DNA from: JAUPKT01 sp964427855
Lineage (GTDB): Bacteria; Desulfobacterota; Desulfomonilia; Desulfomonilales; Desulfomonilaceae
Assembly: GCA_964427855.1 (NCBI GenBank)
Contig: CAYRVH010000021.1
Span: 1 to 52,447, forward strand
DNA: 52,447 nucleotides
Direction of reading: 5' to 3'
A program made the translations under genes and the position numbers. A model generated the notes under the pieces. That model ran no database searches, had not been told where the DNA came from, and saw only the letters and a program-made list of their open reading frames with translations. The first letter of the stretch is position 1. Each line of letters starts with the position of its first letter. Shown here piece after piece: positions 8,437-17,169 of the stretch.

Positions 8437-9482
8437 ACATAAATGCTCTGGGATGCCTACTCTTGGCTCCGATCCTTGTGGTCGTCTCATCCTGCGGATA
8501 CAAGACCAATCCTCGTCCGGCGGCCGCCGCAGCGCCAGCCGAAGTACGGCTGGTGCACGCTCAGGCGTACAAAGATCGCATCGTATTGAAATGGGACATC
8601 CCGACAAAAAATACTGACGGATCGCGTTTAACCGACCTCTCAGGGTTCAAAGTGTATAGAGTTGCAAAAAAAACAGGTGAAGACTGCGACAACTGTGAAG
8701 ATAAGAAGACTTTTCTTGCCAATGTGGATTACCAAAACCCATCCAATGCCACAGTGGAAAAAGGGGCAGTCACCTTCACCGACAAGGCAGTCTCTCTCGG
8801 AAATGTCTATTATTACTTCGTGAGCGCCTACAACCTGCGCGGCGAGGAGAGCAGACCGAGCCAGGAAGTGGCAGTCGCCTTCGAAAAAGCCCCTGATGCG
8901 CCTGAAAATCTCAAGGCGAGTGTGGATTCAAGAGGCGTCCTTTTGGAATGGTCTGAGCCATCAGCCAACGACCACGCGATCAAAAATTACAAGATCTATC
9001 GTAGCGACGCGTCAAATCCCAGGGACATGAGGCTTATTGGAAATGCCAAATGGGGAGAAAATTCATTCCGTGACAAAACCGCAGAACTGGGGAAGACATA
9101 CCAGTACGCCGTGTCGTCCCTCATTATGAACAGAGGGATCTCTACTGAGTCTGATCGCTCTGAACCGATCATAGTATATTATTCATCCATTCATGGTATG
9201 CCTCCTGAAAATGTGAATACACTGGTCACTCGAGATGGTATCCGCATCTACTGGGATCCGGTGAAAATCCCCGGTGAAGAGACAAGATACAACATCTATC
9301 GATCCGAAGGACGAAAGATGTTCGAAAAGATAAACAGTCAGCCCCTGGTCAATCCCTTGTATTTCGATAAAAAAGTGGTAAAAGGGCGAGAATATCGATA
9401 TGCAGTGACCGCCTTCTCCAAAAATAGACCTGACCAGGAATCCAGTCGATCCGGGACCTCAGCCATCATATTCAAACCGTAG
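8433..9482 (+). CDS. Fibronectin type III repeat lipoprotein
   Basis: A 349-residue exported lipoprotein. Residues 1-20 are a signal peptide ending in the lipobox VVSSC, with Cys21 as lipidation site. About three fibronectin type III-like units follow (roughly residues 38-145, 150-245 and 250-349), marked by repeats such as GFKVYRV, NYKIYRS and RYNIYRS, and by YYYFVSAYN, YQYAVSS and YRYAVTAF. It should sit on the outer membrane facing the periplasm and bind protein or glycan. Its place between argH and lysA recalls the small LptM-type lipoprotein found upstream of dapF/lysA in other proteobacteria, and the start of the mature part (CGYKTNP) is loosely similar; a link is only a suggestion. It starts at GTG, overlapping argH by 4 bases. 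Confidence 0.85.
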   Translation: MNINALGCLLLAPILVVVSSCGYKTNPRPAAAAAPAEVRLVHAQAYKDRIVLKWDIPTKNTDGSRLTDLSGFKVYRVAKKTGEDCDNCEDKKTFLANVDYQNPSNATVEKGAVTFTDKAVSLGNVYYYFVSAYNLRGEESRPSQEVAVAFEKAPDAPENLKASVDSRGVLLEWSEPSANDHAIKNYKIYRSDASNPRDMRLIGNAKWGENSFRDKTAELGKTYQYAVSSLIMNRGISTESDRSEPIIVYYSSIHGMPPENVNTLVTRDGIRIYWDPVKIPGEETRYNIYRSEGRKMFEKINSQPLVNPLYFDKKVVKGREYRYAVTAFSKNRPDQESSRSGTSAIIFKP

Positions 9483-9513
9483 AACTCTGCAGATTGTGTA
9501 TGTGAAGGATGCC

Positions 9514-10782
9514 ATGAATTTTTTTCATTATGAGAACGGAGAACTTTACTGCGAGGAAGTCCCTTTGGGTAAAATCGCTGATGAGATAGGCACCCCGGCT
9601 TTTGTGTACAGCCGGCGGACGCTCGAAAGGCACTTCAGGGTATTCCAGGAGCCCTTCTCGCCCGTCTCTCACCTCATTTGCTACTCAGTGAAGGCCTGCT
9701 CAAACCTCGCCGTGCTGAAGATCTTCGCGCGACTTGGGGCGGGTATGGATATTGTCTCCGGCGGAGAACTCTACAGGTGCCTTCGAGCCGGCGTACCTGC
9801 ATCGAGGATTGTCTATTCAGGCGTGGGCAAGAAGGCCTCTGAGATTGACGAGGCCCTCTTGGCGGGAATACTAATGTTCAACGTGGAGTCAGAGGGGGAG
9901 TTGGCGCTCATCAACGTCAGGGCGAAGAACCTGGGTATGCAAGCCCCGGTAGCGTTCCGCGTGAACCCCGATGTGGATCCCAAGACGCATCCTTACATAT
10001 CCACAGGCCTGAAGAAAAACAAGTTTGGAATAAGCGCGTCCCGAGCCACAGACCTCTACAAACAAGCTCTTGAGATGTCCAACATCCGACCAATTGGCAT
10101 TGACTGCCACATCGGTAGTCAACTCACGGAATTGTCCCCCTTCTTGGAAGCCATCGAAAAGCTGATTGCGCTGATCAAAGAATTGCGCTCCCGAGGAATA
10201 GAGATCCGTTATCTCGATGTGGGCGGGGGCCTTGGCATACCTTATGATCAAGAGGAGCCGCCTATGCCAGCCGCGTATGGCAACGCCATAGTCGATCGGG
10301 CATCGGACTTGCGGGTCACCCTCATTCTCGAACCAGGACGCATCCTCGTTGGAAATGCGGGGGTATTGCTTACGAGCGTGCTCTACGTCAAGAAGACCAA
10401 ACAGAAGAACTTTGTTATTATCGATGCGGCCATGAATGATCTCATCAGGCCAACCCTGTACGATGCTCATCATCACGTTCAAGCGGTTTTCCAACGCGGG
10501 GAACGGGACCGCTCCGGCTTGATCACCGCAGACATTGTGGGCCCCATTTGTGAATCCGGAGACTATCTAGCCAAATCACGAACATTAGGATATGTTAATG
10601 AGGGAGACATTCTGGCTGTCATGTCCGCTGGCGCTTATGGCTTTTCCATGTCTTCGAACTATAACTCCCGCCCTAGGGCGCCCGAAATCCTTGTGGACGG
10701 CGACAATTACTACGTCGTGAGGGAGAGAGAAACATACGCCGACTTGGTGAGAGGAGAACGCATCCCCCCTCATCTACTATGA
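9514..10782 (+). CDS. lysA: Diaminopimelate decarboxylase
   Basis: PLP enzyme of fold type III that turns meso-diaminopimelate into lysine. The 422-residue product has the PLP lysine in CYSVKACSNLAVLKIF, SGGELYRCLRAG, HIGSQLTELSPF, the phosphate-binding DVGGGLGIPYD, EPGRILVG and the C-terminal CESGDYLAKSR that supplies the active-site cysteine across the dimer. The ATG at 9514 has GAAGGA 4 bases upstream; an in-frame GTG at 9496 is less likely. It begins the lysine part of the block: lysA-dapA-dapB with gaps of 21 and 16 bases. Confidence 0.95.
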   Translation: MNFFHYENGELYCEEVPLGKIADEIGTPAFVYSRRTLERHFRVFQEPFSPVSHLICYSVKACSNLAVLKIFARLGAGMDIVSGGELYRCLRAGVPASRIVYSGVGKKASEIDEALLAGILMFNVESEGELALINVRAKNLGMQAPVAFRVNPDVDPKTHPYISTGLKKNKFGISASRATDLYKQALEMSNIRPIGIDCHIGSQLTELSPFLEAIEKLIALIKELRSRGIEIRYLDVGGGLGIPYDQEEPPMPAAYGNAIVDRASDLRVTLILEPGRILVGNAGVLLTSVLYVKKTKQKNFVIIDAAMNDLIRPTLYDAHHHVQAVFQRGERDRSGLITADIVGPICESGDYLAKSRTLGYVNEGDILAVMSAGAYGFSMSSNYNSRPRAPEILVDGDNYYVVRERETYADLVRGERIPPHLL

Positions 10783-10803
10783 CCTGATTGGAGGTTTGTT
10801 ACT

Positions 10804-11676
10804 ATGTTTCCGGGAACGTTTACTGCAATTGTGACCCCGTTTAAGGATGGGCAACTAGACGAAAAAGCCTTTAAGAGGTTGATTCGATTCGGCATCGACG
10901 GCGGTGTGAGCGGTTTTGTGCCGTGCGGTTCCACTGGCGAATCGGCTACCCTGAACTACGAAGAACATGAAAAAGTCGTAGATTTGTGTGTAAAAGAAGT
11001 GGCCGGGCAGGTGAAGGTCATAGCAGGAACCGGTTCAAACAGCACCCAAGAGGCCATCGAATTGACTCGCCATGCAAAAGAAGTTGGTGCTGATGGCGCC
11101 CTGTTGGTGTCCCCTTATTATAACAAACCTACCCAAGAAGGATTGTATCAACACTTTAAGGCTATCGCAGAGGCCGTCGACATCCCTATTATCCTCTACA
11201 ATATTCAAGGGCGGACCGCCGTAAACATTGAAAACGCCACCATGGAAAGACTCTCGCGCATCCCCAACATAGTCGGTGTGAAAGAGGCATCGGGATCGAT
11301 TTTGCAAATGAGTGAGGTAATTCGTCTCTGTGGAAACGACTTCTGCGTCTTGTCGGGGGACGACCAGATGACATTCCCGCTCATGGCCCTCGGAGGGCAG
11401 GGGGTTATTTCGGTGGTCACCAACATTATACCGGACAAAATGGCATCGTTGGTCCAGGCGATGCTCGCTGGAGATATTGCCACGGCCAGAACAAAACACT
11501 TCGAAATCTACGAACTATGCCAAGCCATGTTTTTCGAGACCAACCCCATTCCTGTCAAAACTGCATTGGGATTGATGGGAATGATCGAACCGGAATTCAG
11601 GTTGCCGCTGTGTCCTATGGCCCAGCAGAACGAAGAGAAACTCAAAAATGTCCTCATCAAATACGGCCTTATTTGA
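10804..11676 (+). CDS. dapA: 4-Hydroxy-tetrahydrodipicolinate synthase
   Basis: Condenses pyruvate with aspartate semialdehyde, the committed step to diaminopimelate and lysine. The 290-residue TIM-barrel protein shows the pyruvate-carboxylate-binding CGSTGESATL, VSPYYNKPTQEG with the catalytic tyrosine, YNIQGRTAVN, and the Schiff-base lysine in VGVKEASG. GGAGG lies 9 bases before the ATG. Length is standard. It is followed by dapB after 16 bases. Confidence 0.96.
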   Translation: MFPGTFTAIVTPFKDGQLDEKAFKRLIRFGIDGGVSGFVPCGSTGESATLNYEEHEKVVDLCVKEVAGQVKVIAGTGSNSTQEAIELTRHAKEVGADGALLVSPYYNKPTQEGLYQHFKAIAEAVDIPIILYNIQGRTAVNIENATMERLSRIPNIVGVKEASGSILQMSEVIRLCGNDFCVLSGDDQMTFPLMALGGQGVISVVTNIIPDKMASLVQAMLAGDIATARTKHFEIYELCQAMFFETNPIPVKTALGLMGMIEPEFRLPLCPMAQQNEEKLKNVLIKYGLI

Positions 11677-11692
11677 CAAAAAGGGGGCGGCC

Positions 11693-12502
11693 ATGGACAT
11701 AGCGGTTTGCGGAGCTGCCGGGAAAATGGGGAAGCGAATCATCGCATTGGCCCATGAAAACTCAAACTTCCAGGTTGTTGGGGCAATAGAATCCCCGGAT
11801 CATCCAGCATTGGGAAAGGACGCCGGAGAGATTGCAGGCATAGGACCCCTCAATGTAAGGATCCTCCCTACGTGCGAAGATGTCATAGACATTGCGGAGG
11901 TGATCATCGATTTTTCATCTCCAGCCGCATCCCTGCGCAATATCGAAGTGTGCGCCGACCGAGGAAAGACCATAGTAGTAGGCACCACCGGCTTTACCCC
12001 GGAACAGAAAGTGAAAATCGCCGCTATCGGTCCAAAGACGCGGTGTCTGGTGTCGCCGAATATGAGCCGAGGGGTGAATCTCTTATTTCGGCTGGCAGCC
12101 CAAACCGCCCGTATCCTGGGGAGCGAATATGATGTGGAGATTGTGGAAGCCCATCACAATATGAAAAAAGACGCGCCCAGCGGCACAGCTCAAAGATTGG
12201 CAGAGGAAATAGCGGTCGCCCTACAACGAGATTTGGAACAGAACGCCGTGTACGGGCGGAAAGGCCTGATCGGCCAAAGAAGCCGTGAAGAAATTGGAAT
12301 TATGGCGGTCCGAGGGGGCGATATTGTAGGAGAGCACACGGTGATGTTTGTGACAGGCGGTGAACGGATCGAACTGGTTCACCGAGCGCACAGTAGAGAT
12401 GCCTTTGCACGAGGGGCTTTGCACGCTGCGCTGTGGCTCGTCAAACAGCCCAACGGCCTTTACGACATGCAGGATGTACTAGGACTCAGGGATCAAATAT
12501 GA
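11693..12502 (+). CDS. dapB: 4-Hydroxy-tetrahydrodipicolinate reductase
   Basis: NAD(P)H-dependent reductase acting on the DapA product. The 269-residue protein has the N-terminal nucleotide loop CGAAGKMGKRI, VVGTTGFTPEQ and the signature EAHHNMKKDAPSGTA with catalytic His and Lys. The start at 11693 is preceded by AAGGGGG; a longer frame from 11648 overlaps dapA and lacks family similarity. The stop overlaps the next start (ATGA), so the next gene is translationally coupled. Confidence 0.96.
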   Translation: MDIAVCGAAGKMGKRIIALAHENSNFQVVGAIESPDHPALGKDAGEIAGIGPLNVRILPTCEDVIDIAEVIIDFSSPAASLRNIEVCADRGKTIVVGTTGFTPEQKVKIAAIGPKTRCLVSPNMSRGVNLLFRLAAQTARILGSEYDVEIVEAHHNMKKDAPSGTAQRLAEEIAVALQRDLEQNAVYGRKGLIGQRSREEIGIMAVRGGDIVGEHTVMFVTGGERIELVHRAHSRDAFARGALHAALWLVKQPNGLYDMQDVLGLRDQI

Positions 12503-13245
12503 AAATTGTGCGGTTCTTATGCGACGAGAAAACGCTGACCGGGAAATTGTTACAAGACAGTATAGTACCTCTCGATGGTTCACCTGACACTTGGCGCTAC
12601 CTGTTGAGTCAGGTCAAACTCCTTGCGCCATGTACGCCATCCAAAGTCGTCGCCATTGGCCTCAATTACCGGGACCACGCAGAGGAATTGGGGCTTGCGC
12701 TGCCGGAAGAACCTTTGCTGTTCCTCAAGCCGCCGTCATCTGTTATCGGGCCAGGAGACGCTATAATCGCGCCTCCTCAGAGCAAACGGGTGGACTACGA
12801 GGCTGAACTTGGGGTCGTCATTTCACGGACGGCCCAACACGTGACGGTAGATAAGGCGGCAGAATACATTCTTGGGTACACGTGCCTCAATGACGTCACT
12901 GCCAGGGACCTTCAAAGCAAGGACGGACAATGGACGCGAGCGAAAGGCTTCGACACCTTTTGTCCCATCGGGCCCTGGATAGAGACCGACCTCGATCCGT
13001 CTGATTTGGAGATATCGCTGTACCTCAACAATGAACTCAAACAGCACTCTCGCACTTCGAATCTCATATTCAACCCCTTTCGGCTGGTTGAATTCGTCTC
13101 TCACGTCATGACCCTGATGCCCGGGGACGTAATCGCCACGGGGACGACATCGGGTATTGGTCCCATGAAGCCGGGCGATGAAGTCGAAGTCCGCGTTGAA
13201 GGTTTAGGGAGTCTTTTCAATTTCGTGGACGCCAGGACGCCATGA
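12499..13245 (+). CDS. Fumarylacetoacetate hydrolase-fold enzyme
   Basis: A 248-residue protein of the FAH superfamily, which hydrolyses, decarboxylates or isomerises 2,4-dioxo or 2-oxo-3-enoic acids with a divalent metal. Visible signs are IGLNYRDHAEE, the metal-ligand strand YEAELGVVI, LNDVTARDLQ, AKGFDTFCPIGP and GTTSGIGPM; this is the COG0179 pattern. Known members include oxaloacetate decarboxylases/tautomerases and hydroxymuconate enzymes, and the substrate cannot be told. It overlaps dapB by 4 bases and folK by 4 bases, so it is made together with lysine and folate genes. A metabolite-repair role (oxaloacetate enol) would fit such a place, but that is inference. Confidence 0.88.
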   Translation: MKIVRFLCDEKTLTGKLLQDSIVPLDGSPDTWRYLLSQVKLLAPCTPSKVVAIGLNYRDHAEELGLALPEEPLLFLKPPSSVIGPGDAIIAPPQSKRVDYEAELGVVISRTAQHVTVDKAAEYILGYTCLNDVTARDLQSKDGQWTRAKGFDTFCPIGPWIETDLDPSDLEISLYLNNELKQHSRTSNLIFNPFRLVEFVSHVMTLMPGDVIATGTTSGIGPMKPGDEVEVRVEGLGSLFNFVDARTP

Positions 13246-13745
13246 CATCAAGGGCCTACATCGGCTTTGGGGCCAATCTTGGTGACAAAGAACAGACGCA
13301 CGCCCAAGTCCTACGCGAACTGGCTGCGACAGAGGCCATTAACGTGGTACATTGTTCAAAACTCTATGAGACCATACCCCAATCCGTGACCGATGACGCC
13401 CCAAATTTTCTCAACGCCGCGATTTCCATCGACACAACACTATCGCCAGAGGAATTGATAAAAGAGCTGCGAAGAATCGAACGGATGCTGGGAAAATCGC
13501 CTTTTCATAGGAGTGAGCAATCGAGACGTGTTGACCTGGACCTCCTTTTGTTTGAAGAAAAAATAATAACGACTGAATCCGTCACAGTCCCTCACCCAAG
13601 GATGCATGAGAGAGCTTTTGTGTTGGTGCCATTGGCTGAAATAGCTCCTGACGCCCTCCACCCGATCTTTGGACGGACTGTACGAGAACTACTTGACGGG
13701 CTTCCTCATCAACAGCACGCTACTATCATACGTTGTCTTGGATAG
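13242..13745 (+). CDS. folK: 6-Hydroxymethyl-7,8-dihydropterin pyrophosphokinase
   Basis: Transfers pyrophosphate from ATP to hydroxymethyl-dihydropterin in folate synthesis. The 167-residue protein has GFGANLGDK at the start, SKLYETIP, APNFLNAAI, the signature RRVDLDLLLFEEK and PHPRMHERAFVLVPL. Length and motifs are normal. The start overlaps the preceding stop (ATGA). No folB or folP lies next to it. Confidence 0.94.
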   Translation: MTSRAYIGFGANLGDKEQTHAQVLRELAATEAINVVHCSKLYETIPQSVTDDAPNFLNAAISIDTTLSPEELIKELRRIERMLGKSPFHRSEQSRRVDLDLLLFEEKIITTESVTVPHPRMHERAFVLVPLAEIAPDALHPIFGRTVRELLDGLPHQQHATIIRCLG

Positions 13746-13796
13746 AGCATCGCGGACTGAACAACCGAGGCTCGACAAGCCCGACTGTACTCGACG

Positions 13797-14069
13797 ATGA
13801 TATTGAGATTCATTTTATTCTTGATTTTTGTGTACCTCGGCATAAAGACCGTTCTGGCGATCGTGCGTTACGTAAAAAGTGGTCAGTCCGAAAAGCCGCG
13901 GATATACGGCGTACGAAAAGCCCCCTTGAATGAAATGGTGCAGGACCCTATCTGCGGAACTTATATTGTCAAAGAAGAAGCGCTTTCAGTGCGCACCCTT
14001 GAAGGGACGAGATATTTCTGTTCGCACGCGTGCAAGGACAAATTTCTCGACCAGCATAGCCACAATTAA
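13797..14069 (+). CDS. Small PP0621-like membrane protein with TRASH/YHS-type motif
   Basis: A 90-residue protein. Residues 1-22 are one membrane helix, then a basic linker, then MVQDPICGTYI and RYFCSHACKDKFL. The spacing of one cysteine in DPICGTY and the pair CSHAC resembles the PP0621 family and the YHS/TRASH metal-binding domains. It is likely anchored in the inner membrane with the metal-binding part in the cytoplasm. It stands 6 bases before the histidine kinase gene; PP0621-type genes often sit beside sensor kinases, so the two may act together. Metal and function are unknown. Confidence 0.75.
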   Translation: MILRFILFLIFVYLGIKTVLAIVRYVKSGQSEKPRIYGVRKAPLNEMVQDPICGTYIVKEEALSVRTLEGTRYFCSHACKDKFLDQHSHN

Positions 14070-14075
14070 GGCGCC

Positions 14076-15575
14076 ATGGCGGTTTCAGATCACACACACA
14101 AAATTCTAATCGCCGACGACTCAACGATTCTTAACAACATGTTAAGGGACGTCTTCGAAGAGCATGGCTACGAGGTACTTCAAGCATTCGGCGGAAGTGA
14201 CTGCAAGACCTTGTTTCTCAAAGAAAAACCGGATGTGGTGCTGGTCGATGGTCGTATGCCCACGTCCGATTGCATCGAAGTACTCAAATATATCAAACAG
14301 AGAAGTCCAAGGACCGTGACCGTTATCATGACGGCTCCGGGCAATGAATTCCTTGCTCTTAGGGCGCTGAAACTGGGGGCTGATGACTACCTACAGAAGC
14401 CCTTCGGCACAGACGAAGTCTTGGCGCTCGTAGCAAAACTTCTCGAAAAGCGGAAGTCCGCGGAAGAGGCGGCAAAACTCAACAGTCGAATCGTTCGTCA
14501 GGATCGGTACCTAGCCGAACTCACCACGGTCATCAATGAAGCTCTCATCACCACAGATCCCAAGGGTCGGGTCCAGTTCATCAACCGGGCCGGTTCACAA
14601 ATGTGGGGGTACTCTCCCGAAGAACTCAAAGGCGAAGACGTTCATCTTCTCATCCGCGGTGAATCACGCACGCTGCTCTACCGCAATCTCGTCAACGATA
14701 CCCTGCAAAAAGGCAAGGTCGAAGGGGAATTCCTTTTTAGAAAAAAAGATAAAGGGACATTCCCAGGCTATCTCTCGTCCTCGATCATTCGTGAACATCA
14801 GCGGATCAAAGGTATCGTGTTTGTCGTAGCTGATCTCACAAGGGTTTACGATGTAGAGGCTCGTCTAAAACAGTCCGAAAAACTCGCATCCCTCGGTAGA
14901 GTAGCCGAAGGCATTGCTCATGAAGTCAGGAACACGCTCACCTCCCTCGGCGGGTTCTCCGCACGGCTCCACAAATTGTACGGAGCAGACCAGGCAATCG
15001 GGCAGTACACCTCCATCATCATGGACGACGTAAAAAGACTCGAGAGGATGGTGCAGACCATCGAAGACTACGTGAAGTTTGCCCGGTTCTATAGATTTAG
15101 ATTTGAACCTACTCGCATTCCGCCCCTGGTAGAAAGCGCTCGAGACAGAGTCCTCATGAACATAAGCGACGAGAAGAAAAAATCCGTGGTCTTTAATATG
15201 CGGATAGAAGACGGGTTCCCCGCCATCCATGCCGACGCAACCGCGCTTCAGGAGGTCTTTTATCAACTTATACTGAACGCATACGAGGCAATGCCTCGAG
15301 GCGGTCGCCTTAACGTGATTCTCAAACGCGCAGACTCTGCCGTATCCATAGCCTTTTCTGACACAGGTGTCGGCATAGACAGTTCATCAGTGGAGGATAT
15401 CTTCAATCCTTTTTTTACTGCCAAAACCAAGGGAGCGGGCATGGGGCTGAGTAAGGTACACCTCCTGGTCGAAGAACATAGGGGCGCCATTCATGTACAC
15501 TCCACGCCCAAGAAGGGGACCACCTTCGAGGTGTTGCTGCCCATTGAGCGTTTCATCAGAGGAGTTCAGCCCTAG
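14076..15575 (+). CDS. Hybrid sensor: receiver-PAS-histidine kinase
   Basis: A 499-residue cytoplasmic signalling protein; no membrane segment is visible. Residues 5-125 form a receiver domain with acidic pair DD and phospho-acceptor Asp in VDGRMP, plus the conserved lysine in LQKPF. Residues 140-260 form a PAS domain (ITTDPKGRVQFINRAG). The phospho-acceptor histidine lies in IAHEVRNTLTSLGG, and the ATPase domain has LILNAYEAMPRGG (N box), FSDTGVGID (G1) and NPFFTAKTKGAGMGL (F/G2). The receiver at the N-terminus suggests that an upstream kinase controls this kinase. The proline usual after the H box Asn (HExxNPL) is Thr here. No partner regulator gene is adjacent. Confidence 0.92.
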   Translation: MAVSDHTHKILIADDSTILNNMLRDVFEEHGYEVLQAFGGSDCKTLFLKEKPDVVLVDGRMPTSDCIEVLKYIKQRSPRTVTVIMTAPGNEFLALRALKLGADDYLQKPFGTDEVLALVAKLLEKRKSAEEAAKLNSRIVRQDRYLAELTTVINEALITTDPKGRVQFINRAGSQMWGYSPEELKGEDVHLLIRGESRTLLYRNLVNDTLQKGKVEGEFLFRKKDKGTFPGYLSSSIIREHQRIKGIVFVVADLTRVYDVEARLKQSEKLASLGRVAEGIAHEVRNTLTSLGGFSARLHKLYGADQAIGQYTSIIMDDVKRLERMVQTIEDYVKFARFYRFRFEPTRIPPLVESARDRVLMNISDEKKKSVVFNMRIEDGFPAIHADATALQEVFYQLILNAYEAMPRGGRLNVILKRADSAVSIAFSDTGVGIDSSSVEDIFNPFFTAKTKGAGMGLSKVHLLVEEHRGAIHVHSTPKKGTTFEVLLPIERFIRGVQP

Positions 15576-15960
15576 CGTGCCGGCGTTGTCTCATCAATCT
15601 TCTCAAAGTGCATTACGAGATTGCTTCGCTTTGCTCGCAATGACGCATCAAACGCGTTGTGGCCATTGCGGGGACCGGAAGCCGACGAAGTTTTCTCAAC
15701 TTACAGCGATCGGCCAGGGAGGGCGTTTTCCCGCTCGCGATTTTCTTCGAGATCCGCCATATTGCACCGAGCATGTACTGCCGTGTACTGAGTGTTGTTC
15801 GTGCGTCGCTCCTATGGGAGTGGAGTTGCGCTCCAAGATTGTGTGCGCCCATGCCTCGGGAGTCTGCCGCAGCATCTCCTCTGGTTTGACAAAGCCGCCG
15901 GGTGCCCACGATCCGTCACGCAAGGCCGACGCCTCTACCACATATTTCGCGTCATACGGA
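15576..15960. other. Intergenic stretch with a repeat and no clear gene
   Basis: The frame of the transglycosylase gene is open through most of this stretch, but its translation is low-quality and includes the dispersed palindromic element at 15611-15645. I see no promoter or RNA I would defend. Confidence 0.5.
15611..15645. repeat. Dispersed intergenic palindromic element, copy 1
   Basis: CGAGATTGCTTCGC followed by TTTGCTCGCAATGACG forms an imperfect inverted repeat of the widespread type whose arms read roughly GTCATTGCGAGCGAAGC and complement. Related copies are at 22739-22866, 25561-25662, 35920-35965 and 40586-40630. Confidence 0.6.
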
Positions 15961-16597
15961 TTGTTTTGTAAGATTCTACTGTGCGTCTCAGTCATCCTGT
16001 GGTGCTTCGATATTCAAAAGGCCTTTGCGGAGATCTACGTACGCGTGCACCAGGACGGCAAAAAGGAGTTCACCAACAGACCTGCCGGACCAGGATGGAT
16101 GCTGTATATGACCGACGCAGGCGTCGAACCGCTCATAAGATTCTCTGACCGTGGAAAACCGCGTGACATTGACGCGATCATTGCGGACATATCATCTCAA
16201 TTCGCCATCGATCCTCATCTCGTGAAGGCTATCATCAAGGCAGAATCGAACTACAATCCGAACGCGGTCTCATCCAAGGGGGCAAAGGGGCTCATGCAGC
16301 TTATGCCGAATACTGCAAAGCAACTGAAAGTGCAACGCCCCTTTGATCCTGAGGAAAACATCATCGGCGGCGTCAAATACATCAAAGGCATGCTCGCTTC
16401 NNNNNNNNNNNNNNNNNNNNNNNNNNNNNNNNNNNNNNNNNNNCGCGGGACCAGGCGCGGTGATAAAATATGCCGGCATACCGCCGTATCGAGAAACCAA
16501 AGAATACGTCAAAAGGGTACTGGGACTTTACAACCGTTACAAAAAAGAAGCATCATCTAAAACGGCTGCTGGGGTAATGCCACAGGAAATGAATTGA
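15961..16597 (+). CDS. Periplasmic lytic transglycosylase, interrupted by an assembly gap
   Basis: Cuts the glycan strand of peptidoglycan in the periplasm. After a signal peptide ending near KAFA, an N-terminal DUF4124-like strand region (EIYVRVHQDGKKEF) leads to a Slt domain with catalytic Glu in IIKAESNYNPNAVSS and KGLMQLMPNTAK. Bases 16401-16443 are N. After the gap the protein continues in another frame as AGPGAVIKYAGIPPYRETKEYV, the standard end of this domain, stopping at 16597. The true gap must therefore be a multiple of 3 (39 fits family spacing), not 43. The TTG start at 15961 is uncertain. The stop overlaps pgsA by one base. Confidence 0.85.
16401..16443. other. Assembly gap (43 N)
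   Basis: Run of N inside the lytic transglycosylase gene. The stated length puts the two coding halves in different frames, so the estimate is wrong by an amount that is not a multiple of three. Confidence 0.99.
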
Positions 16598-17169
16598 TGA
16601 AAAAACATGTGCCTAATTTTCTGACGCTAGGCCGATTGATCCTGGCTCCGCCTATCGTCGTTTTACTCTTTTTCCCGGGAAGGTTGCCGTCAGCCATAGC
16701 TGCTGCGATATTTCTCGTCGCGTCTTTGACTGATTTCTTTGATGGCTTCATCGCGCGCCGATTCAAGCTCGAATCGTCATTCGGCCGCTTCTTAGACCCG
16801 ATAGCAGACAAGGTGCTGGTGACTTCAGCTCTGATAATGCTTATCGCCCTGGATAGAGTCCCCGCTTGGATCGTCATGCTCCTCATCTCCCGGGAGGTTG
16901 CCGTGAGCGCATTGAGGGCGACCACGAAAACATGGGACACCACCCTGAGCCCGAGCAAGATCGGAAAACTCAAAGCTGTGTTTCAATTTGCCGCGATAGT
17001 GCCCCTGATCATTCACTACGAGTACAATTGCATCATTCCCATGAACTTCCACCTGATAGGCATGGTGCTGCTTTACATAGCCCTGATATTGACCCTTTGG
17101 TCCGGGGTCGATTATTTCCTTAGATTTTATAGGAAATACCAAATCAAAGAAAACGGGAACGAATTCTGA
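16597..17169 (+). CDS. pgsA: CDP-diacylglycerol-glycerol-3-phosphate 3-phosphatidyltransferase
   Basis: Makes phosphatidylglycerol phosphate from CDP-diacylglycerol in the inner membrane. The 190-residue protein opens with NFLTLGRLILAPP and carries the complete CDP-alcohol phosphotransferase signature D-x2-DG-x2-AR-x8-G-x3-D-x3-D in TDFFDGFIARR through GRFLDPIADK, with about five or six membrane helices. Start: ATG at 16597 overlaps the preceding stop by one base; a TTG three bases earlier is also open. It closes the long same-strand block. Confidence 0.93.
   Translation: MKKHVPNFLTLGRLILAPPIVVLLFFPGRLPSAIAAAIFLVASLTDFFDGFIARRFKLESSFGRFLDPIADKVLVTSALIMLIALDRVPAWIVMLLISREVAVSALRATTKTWDTTLSPSKIGKLKAVFQFAAIVPLIIHYEYNCIIPMNFHLIGMVLLYIALILTLWSGVDYFLRFYRKYQIKENGNEF

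Noticed and set aside
15493..15960. N-terminal extension of the lytic transglycosylase frame back to 15493
   Set aside because: Overlaps the histidine kinase end, runs through the palindromic repeat and has no protein-like sequence; the signal peptide begins at about 15961.
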